From Guadua angustifolia (taxonomy: Eukaryota > Streptophyta > Magnoliopsida > Poales > Poaceae): a stretch of 64,000 bases of DNA. The DNA is taken from the NCBI GenBank assembly GCA_036346375.1, contig CM070510.1, positions 66,188,376 to 66,252,375 on the forward strand, given 5' to 3'. Below, in pieces: positions 45,867 to 57,159 of this stretch (its first letter is position 1; every line of letters begins with the position of its first letter). Below the pieces are notes generated by a model. The model ran no database searches. It had not been told where the DNA came from and saw only the letters and a list, made by a program, of their open reading frames with translations. A program made the position numbers and the translations under genes.

Positions 45867-48800
45867 TGTAACATCTCGAAAAATTTAAAAATAGTAAAAA
45901 ATAAAATTGAATGAATAAAATTAAAAATCAAGTTGGATTGAGATTATATTCTGAATTTCCATCCTTTTTATTGTTTCTTGAATTGATAGTCTTTTATAAA
46001 CTCATTCTCAATATTGAGATGTTGATTTCTAACCCATGAAGATCAAAGAAAACTAAAATATAAAATGTAGTTGACATCATAATTTTATTCTGAATTTTCT
46101 GGCATTATTGGGGTTTCTTGGATTTTTGTTCTAAGGAAAAGTCTTTTGTATTGAATTAGTAAAAAGGTAAATGTAAGAAAGTAAAAACCAACATCAACAA
46201 AAATTTACAAAAAAATTATTAACAAATTATAAATCTCCAGAATTCTTTTTATGCAGTCAAAACCAATATGAACGCGTTAATGAATGAAAAGAATTATGAA
46301 TTAAAGGGTATTGACTAAAAATAGTAGAATGTCATATTTTTGTAAAAATATAAAGAGTTTATTTCAAGCTTAAATTTTTACCATACCTTAATCAGATCAA
46401 TATAAATCTATAGTAAAAATATCATAAATTAATACCTACATTTAGTGCTGAAAGGAAATCATAAACTGTATAATGTGACAACAGATAGCACTCATGTCAG
46501 AATTATTTAATTTTTCACAGATGTTATCTTGGAAAATATACAAAATCATCTAAAGAACTGGGGTAATTTACAGGAAAATTTTCGAAAATAATAAAGTTTA
46601 TTAAAGTATTTTATAAAATCAAAAATTGAATCAATTTAAAAGCAACATTATCAATGTCGAATTTTATAAAATCGTATATGAATAATCATTATCTGAAATT
46701 TTTATTGTAATTCCCAATAAGCATTAGAATTAACATAAAAAGTTTCATATAAAATAAATCTTATTTGTAAGCTAAGAAAAACAAAAAAAATCAGAAAATA
46801 GAATTTTGGTGCAACAGTCTTGTCAAAAATTTAATAAATTCCATAGATAATATCATCAGCCTAAATTTCTCCAGTAGGAGGAAGGTTATCTCCAAATCAC
46901 TCACAAAAATAAAAAATTTAAAAAATAATAAAAATATTTGATGTCTCATTTAATGCAAAGGTCATGAACCGCCCAGAGTTGGCCAAAGTCGGTTCCTTCT
47001 TTGGTTCACTGATAGCGGGCCCTCTTCTGGTCAACCCTGCCTGGCAGCGTCATAGTAGCTCCCAGCCTCTGCCTTGTCCCTCAAGCCAACTTTGCCTTAG
47101 CCTTGCTTCTGTATCCTTTGCTTTGCTGCGACAGATTGTGACTAGCGAATACACTAGCTGCCACGGCAAGGATTTGACCCCGATTTCGTTGTCACAACAA
47201 GGAAAGGCTGGCTGAATTCATTTGCCACGGCATGTGCGTGCGTAGATTGCCACCACTGGGTTAAGCCTCACTGACCTGTGCCTTGCCCTCTTTTCTGCCT
47301 CTCTCCACCGATTGCTGCCATGACAACGAATGGAAGCTGACTTCACTGCCACGATGAACATCGGTGACAGCTTGAGCTAACTAACCCACATCGATCGTGT
47401 GAACCGAGCTCACCATCTCTTGCGGTGCTATCTCATCACCTAGAACACAGCTCATCACTGCCCTCTCCTTTCTCTTCTGCGGTCGGCATCAACTCCCTCA
47501 CCACTGTCGCAACAAGTAAGCCACAGCCGATCAATTTGTTGTCATTTTTTTAGGTAAAGGATTAAAATCCGGCCTCTGCAATTACACATAGCCGAGTTCT
47601 TACAAATATTACATCCGCATATCATTATTGAATAATAGAGACAAAGAGAGTGTAAAATTAAAAGCAAATTCTATAATTGCTTCTCCATCCATTCTTGGAA
47701 AAAATGTCCAACACCACAACCTCCAATGCATTGGAAATCAGTCAAATGGTCTCCCTGTTGTCCTCAGACTGCAATAGAGCCCAAAACCATATCCAGAATA
47801 TTCCCCTGAACGTAGCCTTTATCACGACCACGCCCTTGAAATCTTGGGGGACGAAGACCTCCACGAGCAGGATGAAGTTGACCACCATAACGGCGACCAT
47901 GAAATTGATCGCCACCAGCAGCCGCCGCACCGCCCGCCATGACTTTGAATAGATTCTTGAAGCATCGTCGCACATCCGGTTGTACTTCGCTGAGATTGAA
48001 CTCAGGAACAAAGGCAACATTGCTGCAAGAGGACTGGAATTTGCCTCTGGCAACAGGGGCCGAAAATCTTCGCGACAAATGCATCTTCTCAAAATTTGAA
48101 GAAGAAAGACGATACCTTGCACTATCCAACTCACCCTGCGAATTGCACCTCCTTTCATTTAAAACAGATTTCGGAATGAAGGCCATCCGAAAGGAACGAG
48201 CACGACCGCCATGGCGTCGCCTCATCTAGATTCTTCCCCTCTCCCCCCTATTGGAAGATCCGATCTTGCCCGATCCGCACGACCCGCCCAACATGGAGTC
48301 CGTCGCCGCCTCGCCGGCAAACAACGGCACGCAGACCATCACCGCGACCCTACATCCCGACAGATAGATCCGGGAACCACGATCTGGTGAGCCTCGCAAA
48401 AACAAATCTTAGAGAGCTTAACCTGGTAATACTCCGATCCAGGAGCCCGCCTCTGCCGAGTACTTGATAGTGAAACCAATCGTAGATAGATGACGCGAGC
48501 GGAGGAGAGAGGGACGGCGCGCGTGGGAACCCCACACGATCTAAGAGAGAGATGACGCGCGCCCATCGCGAGGCGCCAATTTGCGTGGGAACTGCTCCCA
48601 CGCCCATGATCTAATCTCAATTGTGGTACTTCAATTTGTTGTCATGGACAATAAAACCAAGTATATATATATACCTCCGGCCGCCAGCCTCTGGCCTCCA
48701 GTCCCGGTTTCAAACCCTGTGGTATCATCGACCCTATTGCCTGCCTATTTAAGCTGCAACTCTCTACACCCTGTCGCCTCATGCTTTCTGAGCCAACGAA

Positions 48801-50549
48801 CACCCCCCTTCTGCCTCGCTTCGTCCGCGGCCGAATCCCCTGCTTTGTTCCACTTGACACGCGGGTCTGCAACGTCAGCCCCTTCCTCTCACTTGCGTCA
48901 CTCCCTTTTTGTCAGCCAAAGGAGCCCAGGTGGGAGACGTTCAAAGCCCAAGACGCTTTCGCCGTTCCGAAAGCGTATTATCCAATTAAAGTCGGAATTT
49001 CTAAACTCTAGGGCTTTAATGCCTTATAACTTTTGCACTTTAAGTCCAATTCCAGTAAAATAAAATTTTAAATTCATATAAAATCATTTGGTTTCATAAT
49101 ATGCAAAAATATTTAATTTTCAACCTAAGTTTGGCATATTTTAAATTTAATTTAAACAAAACCCTAATATGGTCTCTACACAAAAGTTGAAAACCCTAGA
49201 GTCTAAAATCATGAAATAATTTTCATGTACTCCTGAGACCATAAGAAACTCATTTGTACAAAAATATTTAATTTTTAACTCAGTTTTATTTGTTTGGATT
49301 AAAATTTGAGTAAACCTTAATACGATTACTATTAGAGATAAATAAACCCTAACTCCTTAAATCATGAAATAAATTTTAAAATGTTCCTAAGGTCATGAGT
49401 ATTCCAAACATAAAACATATGTATATTTAAATCTAGTTTGATTCAAATTTGAAAATAGATTGTTTTTCAATTTATAGAAATCAAAATAGTTATAACTAGG
49501 TCATGAACAGACAAATTAGAGTGCAACCAATTAATAGACCATTTTTAGACCATAATAACCCTATATATTAAAAAATATTTCATGTTTAGTTATGTTTGAA
49601 TCCAGTTTATAAATAAAATTGTTTTCTATGTACATAAGAAAAGAATATGTGCAGAATGTCACAAATAAATAATACTACATGTTGGATCAGTTTTAAAGCA
49701 TCCTATAGGCCTAAATCATCTAATCCCATAAAAGTGCTTATAAATTAAATTAGTCTGAACCAAGTTCCTGATTAAAATTAACTCTACATGCAAAAAGATA
49801 AAATAAAAATTACTATTACAAATAGATATTAGTGCATGAAAAATTGGTTCTTAAAATCTCTATAGGAATAGACTACCTAAGACAACAAAAATCATTATAA
49901 TAGGTCATAATTTGTACTTAACCTCTTGGTCGAATTATGCTTTCGTATAATATATGTAAACTTGAGGATTTAGAATATACAAGTAAAACATCATAAATTA
50001 AGTGTTAGGTTATGCAGGGTTAATCTCAAAATATTCCTAAGATCAAGATCATATTAATCGGCAAAAAGATCTAATTTAAAATAAGTTCATAAAAAGACTT
50101 TATTTTTCATATACATACGAACTAAAATACTAATAAATTTCACAAGTAAAAGAAAAGATGCAAAACTAGTTTTAAGACACTTTTGAGGTCATAATCTGCT
50201 AATGCCATGAAAATGGTTGCATGATCGTGTAAAATGCAGCCGCAAATCTAAAATGTAGCGTCTTGACGGCGGGGCGAGGAGGCGAGCAGGCCCAAGCGAG
50301 AGAGCGGCCGACGGGAACGGGCCGAGGCGAGGGAGCGCTGGGCCAGGGAAAAAAAATCAGGCCGAAACCGGCCGGGCCGAGAGCCGAAAAAGGAAGATTT
50401 CCAAAAGAGGAAAGCAGCCAAAACGAGAAACTTTCCCGAAGTGGAAAGTTTTCAAAAGAAAGCCAAATAAATTCAAATAAATTCTGGGAAAATCTGAATA
50501 AAATCCAAATAAAACAATAAACTTATTTTTGAAATTTTGGGGTGTTTCA
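45867..50549. mobile_element. candidate long LTR or retroelement remnant, carrying a nested LINE-like insertion
   Basis: The left edge reads TGTAACATCTCGAAAAATTT and the right edge AAATTTTGGGGTGTTTCA, roughly inverted to each other, with TG..CA ends. Five-base flanks TTTTG and ATGTG match at only three positions. The left part is AT-rich. The right 300 bases are GC-rich and then AT-rich before the end, as in gypsy LTRs. Without the LINE-like insertion and one copy of its target duplication it would be about 3.6 kb. No gag-pol frame was seen. Confidence 0.35.
47546..48630 (-). mobile_element. LINE-like insertion with 15-bp target duplication
   Basis: Perfect 15-bp copies of TCAATTTGTTGTCAT flank the segment (47531-47545 and 48631-48645). 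The left edge starts with a T-run, which on the minus strand is a short poly(A) tail after GGCCGGATTTTAATCC. A minus-strand frame starts at an ATG at 48225 and runs to 47764 (MRRRHGGRARSFRMAFIPKS). It has a Gly/Arg-rich part (RGGLRPPRFQGRGRDKG) and could be a remnant of ORF1. No reverse transcriptase is present, so at 1085 bp it is an internally deleted or non-autonomous copy. Confidence 0.75.
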
Positions 50550-51091
50550 ATGTGTGTCTTGACCAAGAACTTATGTTAGGGAGGAATTGTAATAATTAAG
50601 GAAAATCTTATATTTTGTGGGAATAGAAGAATGAGTGAATAGCTAATAAAATTACAGAATGACTTCAGCTCAGATGTCTGATATTTTTGGACGCGTTGCA
50701 ATATTTTTCTCTATGTATGCAACATTTTTTTTCCAACGCGTGCATCATTTTCCTTCGACAACAGTAGAAATGCGGCACAGTAAACAGATGTTGCACACGT
50801 TGAAAAAAATATTGCATGCGTTTAAAAAAATATTGCAAGAGGCGTCCGATGGAATAAACAGTGATCAGACGTCCAATTGCTAGTAATCGCCATAAAATTA
50901 ACATGAAATAAGTTTTGGTAAATGGGCTTGCTGCTATATGTAGAACATCCCAAATTTTTTTCCAGACTAAATTAATAGCTCACATTTTTTCTTTCAGTGA
51001 TCAATTAGCAGTTAATCAAACTTGTACCAGAACGAAAACAACCAAAAGAGAGGAAAGCATGTATGCATGGCCTGCATTTTTTCAGTGATCA
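50550..51091. other. intergenic region; no gene seen
   Basis: The stretch holds imperfect inverted matches such as TATTGCA..GCGT and ACGCGTT near 50690-50840. A 20-bp sequence at 50992 is repeated at 51080. No gene is supported. Confidence 0.4.
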
Positions 51092-51099
51092 ATTAGCAG

Positions 51100-51289
51100 C
51101 AATGGCGGACCCAGAGGTTAAACGGAGCCTGGGCGATGTCAAGATAGCTATATCTTCCTAGCTCGTAGAAGAATAAGATTGTATTTAGATTAAAACCATG
51201 AACAAAGATAAACATGCTACTCTCTTTGGGATCTCAACGATGGAGCCTGGGCGACTGCCCAGCCTTGTCCTCACCTGGGTCCACCCCTG
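51100..51289. mobile_element. hAT-type MITE with perfect 8-bp target duplication
   Basis: This 190-bp element starts CAATGGCGGACCCAG and ends CTGGGTCCACCCCTG. Perfect ATTAGCAG copies lie at 51092-51099 and 51290-51297. TIRs and an 8-bp target duplication fit the hAT superfamily. The interior also has GGAGCCTGGGCGA repeated near both ends. Confidence 0.9.
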
Positions 51290-51725
51290 ATTAGCAGTGG
51301 ATGCTGGAGAGAAACTGTTGTTTGTGAAGCTCATAAAAAAAACGACTTGTGCCATAGGCACTCGGTAATTCAAAATGTGAGTTCGTCATTTTCACTCGGA
51401 TGAAAATTAAGAGGAACGATTTTGCGTTTGTCCTTAGTATGTGCAAAGAGACCGAATCTTTCCTCGCAAAGAAGAAGAAGAAGAGAGAGAGATCAAATCT
51501 TGGGTGCCTGACGGAATAAAGAAAAATCTTTATTATTAGTTTATTTTTTTTTAAAAAAAAAAGAAATCTTAGTTACCTTAGATGAAGTACCACCGTCTTT
51601 CAAAGGCGACAAATCAAGCGTATCAGGTACGCCTGCTGTGACACATATTTTATATGCATATATAATTCCGATGAGAAAAACAACAGATTTGTCCGTCCGT
51701 CCGTCTTCGATGTCGTTGTATTCTA

Positions 51726-52597
51726 CTAGAATATTATGCGGCGTATCGCGCGTGCGTTTTTTCGTGTGAAAAATTTCGGGTTTTTGTCGGCGTTTGCTAA
51801 AAAATCATGGAGAAAGCTAAACAGTTGGAAAAAACAAAAGCGACGACAACTTTTTTCTCATGAGTCTAACACTCTGGCGCTCATCGAGTAATAATACGGT
51901 TTAAAAATATCGAGATCGAGTTTTTTTTCCGTCGCGTTGCTAAAAAATCGTTGAGAAGCGCTAAGCGGTTGGGAAAAACAAAAGCGTCACGACAACCCTT
52001 TTTGTGAGTCTAACACTCTACGTGTTATTTGAGTAATATCACGCTTTTAAAAATATCGAGATCGAGATGGGAAAAAGTCTAGAGGTAGAGCCGCAAACAT
52101 TTTTTGGTGTCGAAAACATTTTTCCGGAAAACGGAGAAAGGACTTAAAGCGTAAGGGCAAGGACCGAATGTTACGTTTTGGACCTATCCGCTATCCTTAA
52201 AAATAAGAAAAGGACTTATTCGCGATTTAAATCTAATAGGGGTTCTTTTCGAAAAACGGCGGACGAGGGACCCGAACGCGATTTTAAAGGAAAAATCTTC
52301 ATCTCTCAAAAATTACCAAGGACCTATTTGTAATTTTGAAAGGACAAAACGTAAAATATTTTTGGTAGAGCCGGCCGGCTCGAGCTGAGCCGCCGGCTCG
52401 GCTCAAACGGTCGGAGGCCGGCGTTCTTTCCATGTTTAGGAAAGGTAGTATTACCAAGGACCTATTTGTAATTTTGAAAAGGATAAAAACGTAAAATATT
52501 TTTGAGCCGAGCCGGCCGGCCGGCTCGAGCCGAGCCGCCGGCTCGGCTCAAACGGTGCGGAGGCCGGCGTTCTTTCCATGTTTAGGAAAGGTAGTAT
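51726..52597 (-). mobile_element. Helitron-like element, copy 2, in the catalase promoter
   Basis: On the minus strand the element begins TACTACCTTTCCTAAAC at 52597 after an A. It ends GCATAATATTCTAG at 51726 before a T, the 3' sequence I know from grass Helitrons. The 5' TC is TA here, as in copy 1 at 26558-28082. Its 5'-terminal ~140 bases, with GC-rich palindromes around GGCCGGCCGGCTCGAG, are present twice in tandem (about 52315-52451 and 52452-52597). No coding capacity was seen. Its edge is 248 bases from the catalase start codon. Confidence 0.65.
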
Positions 52598-52652
52598 TTC
52601 TACACTTTTTGCGTGTGGTGTGGGTCCCGCTAGCAGAGGGAGGCACAAAGCC

Positions 52653-52673
52653 AGAGAGAGAGAGAGAGAGAGA
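52653..52673 (+). repeat. (GA)n run in the catalase 5' leader
   Basis: About ten GA units lie 170-190 bases upstream of the catalase ATG, downstream of the Helitron-like edge. They are probably in the 5' UTR or core promoter. Confidence 0.8.
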
Positions 52674-52844
52674 AACCTGAGCTGAGCCTGAGAGTCCTCT
52701 CCTCGTCCTCCTCCCCCTTCGCGTAGAAAAAACCCGCCGTTTCCTTCTCCTCCTCCTCCTTCCCCAAACTCCTCGTCCTTATCAACAACCAACCAATTGC
52801 CTCTTCCTTTCCCCAAACACCCAACCCGCGCGATTATTCCACCC

Positions 52845-55800
52845 ATGGATCCCTACAAGGTGCCGCCTTTTCACCTCTTCTCGATCGATTTTGCCCTATT
52901 AGATCGCCAATTTGGTCTCTCTTTCACGCGCTGATCTGACCGGATTTGTGCCTTTTCTTGTTGGGGGGGTGTGTTCCTGCAGCACCGGCCGTCGAGCGGC
53001 AACAACTCGACCTTCTGGACCACCAATTCCGGCGCCTCCGTCTGGAACAACAACTCCGCGCTGACCGTCGGACAGCGAGGTGAGGACCGAGGAGGGAACA
53101 GCGTGTCGGCGCTGCTTGATCTCTCTCTCTCTCTCTCTCTCAATGCGATGAATCTTCTACAGTTTGGGACTACGTGCTTGATCTTAGCTTGCAATACTTC
53201 TCAGGGTTTTGATGATCCGTGTTAACTTTGGGCGATTAGAGGCTTTTTGGTTGTTGATTGTAATGGTCTCTGGTTCTGTTGTGGAAGCTTGGGCTATAGC
53301 AGTACATGTTATATCTTTCCTTGCTGATTCTTTAGTCATTCAAAGTTTGCATCTTGATATGGTTTTCAGCTGTTTGTTACGAGTAACCGTGTTGTTTTTA
53401 TATGTTTTGTGTGATGATTCACTTGTGCTGGAAATTTTTTAAAAAAGGGCACTGTTTTCGTTGCATTGTGCTGTAGATGTTGTAGTTGTAGTACTGTTCA
53501 ACTTCAAACAGGTCGTATTCCTTCATCGTCTCTCACAAAACTTTTGTTTCAAAATTGTCTTGATATTTTCGTCAGTCACTGTCATACCATAAAGTTGCTT
53601 AAGTGGAAAATATAAAAACTACTACCTTCTAAATATAACATGTCATCACCCAGTCACAGTGATTATCTGTGGTGAGAGGAAGTCCCAAGTTAGTGTACTG
53701 CTGTGATTTGTCTAGCTGGCTTGTAGATTTACTTTTAACAGTAACCTCATATGGGATCGAGTTTTTACTTCCAGAAAAAAACGAAATGCTGGTGCTCTTA
53801 TTCTCCTCATGGCCCATATCTTGAGAGTGACTGGAAGTCAAGTTCTGTTGTTCTAAATGTCATGGTCACAAAAAGCACCAAACTATAACAAGCATTCTTG
53901 AAGGTTCCTGTAATGTTTGCCTGTTTGTGTCTGTAGCTACACCCAGACAATCCTTATTTTTTTTTGCATTTTTCTATCATGGCTGATTTGAGCCCTTACA
54001 TGATGAATTCTTCATTTTACAGGACCTATCCTCCTCGAGGATTATCATCTGATTGAAAAGCTTGCTCAGTTTGACAGGGAGCGTATCCCTGAACGTGTTG
54101 TTCATGCACGGGGAGCCAGTGCAAAGGGATTTTTTGAGGTGACTCATGATATTTCTCACCTTACATGTGCTGATTTTCTCCGGGCTCCTGGGGTTCAGAC
54201 CCCAGTTATTGTTCGGTTCTCTACTGTTGTGCATGAGCGTGGAAGCCCTGAGACCTTGAGGGATCCACGTGGTTTTGCTGTGAAGTTCTACACTAGAGAG
54301 GTACTAATGATGCATTTTCACTGTTGTCTGTTCTTATGCTTGCAAGATGAGCCCTTTTTTCTTACTGCATGTTGTATCGTTATGATATATGTGAGCAGTT
54401 ATTTTCTGGCAATATGTTCTATTCATTCATCAAAATGCCTTTTTGTGGCAAGCTATTAAATCTTCACATATTGTAATATCAAACGTTTAACTGGTTTCAT
54501 CTGGTGCGGTGGAATGCTGGCATTCCTGGCAACTTGGATTGCACTTTAGCCTCATAAATAAGTCCAGTGCACAGGCATTTACACGGATGAAACTATAGCC
54601 CTAGTCCTTTTGCTGATCTAAATTTACAATTGTTTATTTCATTTAAAGGGTCGAGTAGCACTACCTGGTTTTCCCATTTATAGGCTTATGCAACTGACTG
54701 TTTGCCATCAACAAGTAAATGATTATGGTCTGAACTCACGTGCGCTCTGGTTTCATATTAGCAAATCAACGTAATTGGATATTTACTAATCACAAATGTT
54801 GTATTATTGAATTTATCTCTGTCCTCACGGATTTTCCATGCTGTTTATTTACTTGTTCACTGTTGATGCTGCCATATGCCGGCCTTTTTTATTCAAAGCG
54901 TAAGTATCCTAATAACTGCCATCATGGCTTTTTTTCAGGGTAACTTTGACCTTGTTGGGAACAATATGCCTGTGTTTTTTATCCGAGATGGGATGAAATT
55001 CCCTGACATGGTTCATGCTTTCAAGCCAAGTCCAAAGACTAATATGCAGGAGAACTGGAGAATAGTTGACTTCTTTTCACACCACCCAGAGAGTTTGCAC
55101 ATGTTCACCTTCCTCTTTGACGATGTTGGCATCCCACTCAACTACAGGCACATGGAGGGTTTTGGTGTCAACACCTACACCTTAATCAACAGGGATGGAA
55201 AACCTCACCTTGTCAAATTCCATTGGAAGCCTACATGTGGTGTCAAGTGCCTCTTGGATGATGAAGCTGTTACTGTGGGAGGCACCTGCCACAGCCATGC
55301 CACAAAGGATTTAACTGATTCTATCGCAGCAGGGAATTACCCAGAATGGAAGCTTTACATTCAAACCATTGACCCTGATCATGAGGATAGATTTGACTTT
55401 GACCCACTTGATGTCACTAAGATCTGGCCAGAGGATATCATCCCACTGCAGCCAGTTGGAAGGATGGTCCTCAATAAGAACATTGATAACTTCTTTGCAG
55501 AAAATGAACAGCTTGCTTTTTGCCCAGCAGTCACTGTCCCTGGAATCCATTACTCTGATGATAAGCTGCTCCAGACAAGAATATTTTCCTACGCTGATAC
55601 CCAAAGGCACCGTCTGGGTCCGAACTATTTGATGCTTCCTGTGAATGCACCGAAATGTGCTCACCACAACAACCACCATGATGGCTTCATGAATTTCATG
55701 CACAGGGATGAGGAGGTAGTGTGTTCTTTTAGAATTTTCTTCTCCTTTCTCATGCTCTTCCTATTTTGGGATGCTCTTCCTATTTTGGTCCATTATACAG

Positions 55801-56622
55801 TTTTTCCTCCAATTGACACAGATAAAATGGAATTGTCCTTCAGTTTATTGCATTTACATCTATTTGCTTTGATTTTTAGGTGAACTACTTCCCTTCAAGG
55901 TTTGATCCTGCCCGTCATGCTGAGAAGTACCCTATTCCCCCTCGTGTTCTTACAGGCTGTCGGGAAAAGGTATGTAACTTGAAACACTTTGAAGTCTAAT
56001 GCTATACTACCAGTCTTCACCCTTGTGAGCGTAGCTTTGTTCCGCTATATGATGGTGACTTTCAACCTCCATTAGAAGACTTGTTCATGAATTGGAGTGT
56101 TTTCAAATATTTATTACAAGTGGTGACTAAATATCCTGCAAAGTAAAATGGCCATCATGTGTTTCACACAAGGTTTGCTTCCTTTCTACTATTGGAACTG
56201 CAGTGTGTTATTCGAAAGGAGAACAATTTCAAGCAGGCTGGTGAGAGGTACCGGTCCTTTGACCCTACCAGGTTGGTCCCAGCTCGATTTGATTGGTATA
56301 GACGCATAAAAGAATGCAGGCAACCTCACTAATTAAAATGTTTTGCTACGAAAATGCAGGCAAGACCGTTTCATCCAGCGGTGGGTTGATGCACTCTCAG
56401 ATCCCCGTGTGACCCACGAACTTCGGGACATCTGGATCTCTTACTGGTCTCAGGTACACAGTTTATCTTTCGGGGAAGGCATAAGTGCTTGTGAATTTGC
56501 AATGGGTTGCCATGTGTATGTAGAACGTTGCACCACTCTGAGAGCATTAACCTTTGTTGCAGTGTGATGCATTCCTTGGGCAGAAGCTGGCGTCACGACT
56601 CAACCTGAAACCAAGCATGTAG
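52845..56622 (+). CDS. CATB: catalase isozyme B
   Basis: This haem enzyme breaks down hydrogen peroxide, mainly in peroxisomes. Eight exons were read: 52845-52859, 52983-53079, 54023-54300, 54939-55715, 55880-55969, 56204-56271, 56360-56453 and 56563-56622. They join in frame to 492 residues, the length I recall for rice CatB, and they match it closely from MDPYK to the end. The catalytic His is residue 65 ([15 protein letters not shown]). Asn lies in [11 protein letters not shown] and the haem-ligand Tyr in [17 protein letters not shown]. The C-terminus reads SRLNLKPSM, where the catalase peroxisome signal lies. No lesion was seen. A Helitron-like element ends 248 bases upstream of the ATG, so the promoter is partly transposon-derived. 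Intron 2 contains a (CT)n run, and a poly(A) signal follows at 56845. Confidence 0.97.
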
Positions 56623-56844
56623 ATCGGCAAGGAAGAAACCCAGTTGGAAGCTCGTCCCAGTTAGTTGCAGCCAAGCGAAGGAGGATGCAGCATGAACTGA
56701 ATTGTGCAGTGTGTGTAATGTTCCGTCTGGGTGCAGTCATGAATACAATGTGAGACACTAATATGTCATGTTTGCTGGTGTTGGGAGTTGTGAACCAGTC
56801 CACGGATCCTTAAAGCTTGTCGTATTGTGTCCTCGCAAAGAGAT

Positions 56845-56850
56845 AATAAA
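56845..56850 (+). terminator. poly(A) signal AATAAA of catalase B
   Basis: AATAAA lies 222 bases past the stop codon, a typical 3' UTR distance. Motif and position only. Confidence 0.55.
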
Positions 56851-57159
56851 GTGTAATATATGCAGTTGGTTTACAATGTGACGGTTAATCTTGCTTTGTT
56901 GTCTAATAAGCACTGCTGCATGCTGGGGCTTTTGAGTGCTCTTTAGTCAGTCTAAACGAAACTGATGAGTTATATATTTGAGTTTACTATTGCTCCCTGA
57001 TTATTTATCGATAGCACAGCTGCTACTCTGTGCATTTGTCGTACAACCTATCATCTCTGCAATCTCTTGGGCATGTATAGCGGAGAACAAGCTGACATGG
57101 TGGCAAGTCTTTGCTGTTGCTTGATGAAACACCATTTGGTCTCTAAAGCCTGCAGGACT

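Noticed and set aside
47677..48229. Plus-strand frames over the LINE-like segment
   Set aside because: The minus-strand frame agrees with the poly(A) orientation. The plus-strand frames are shadows.
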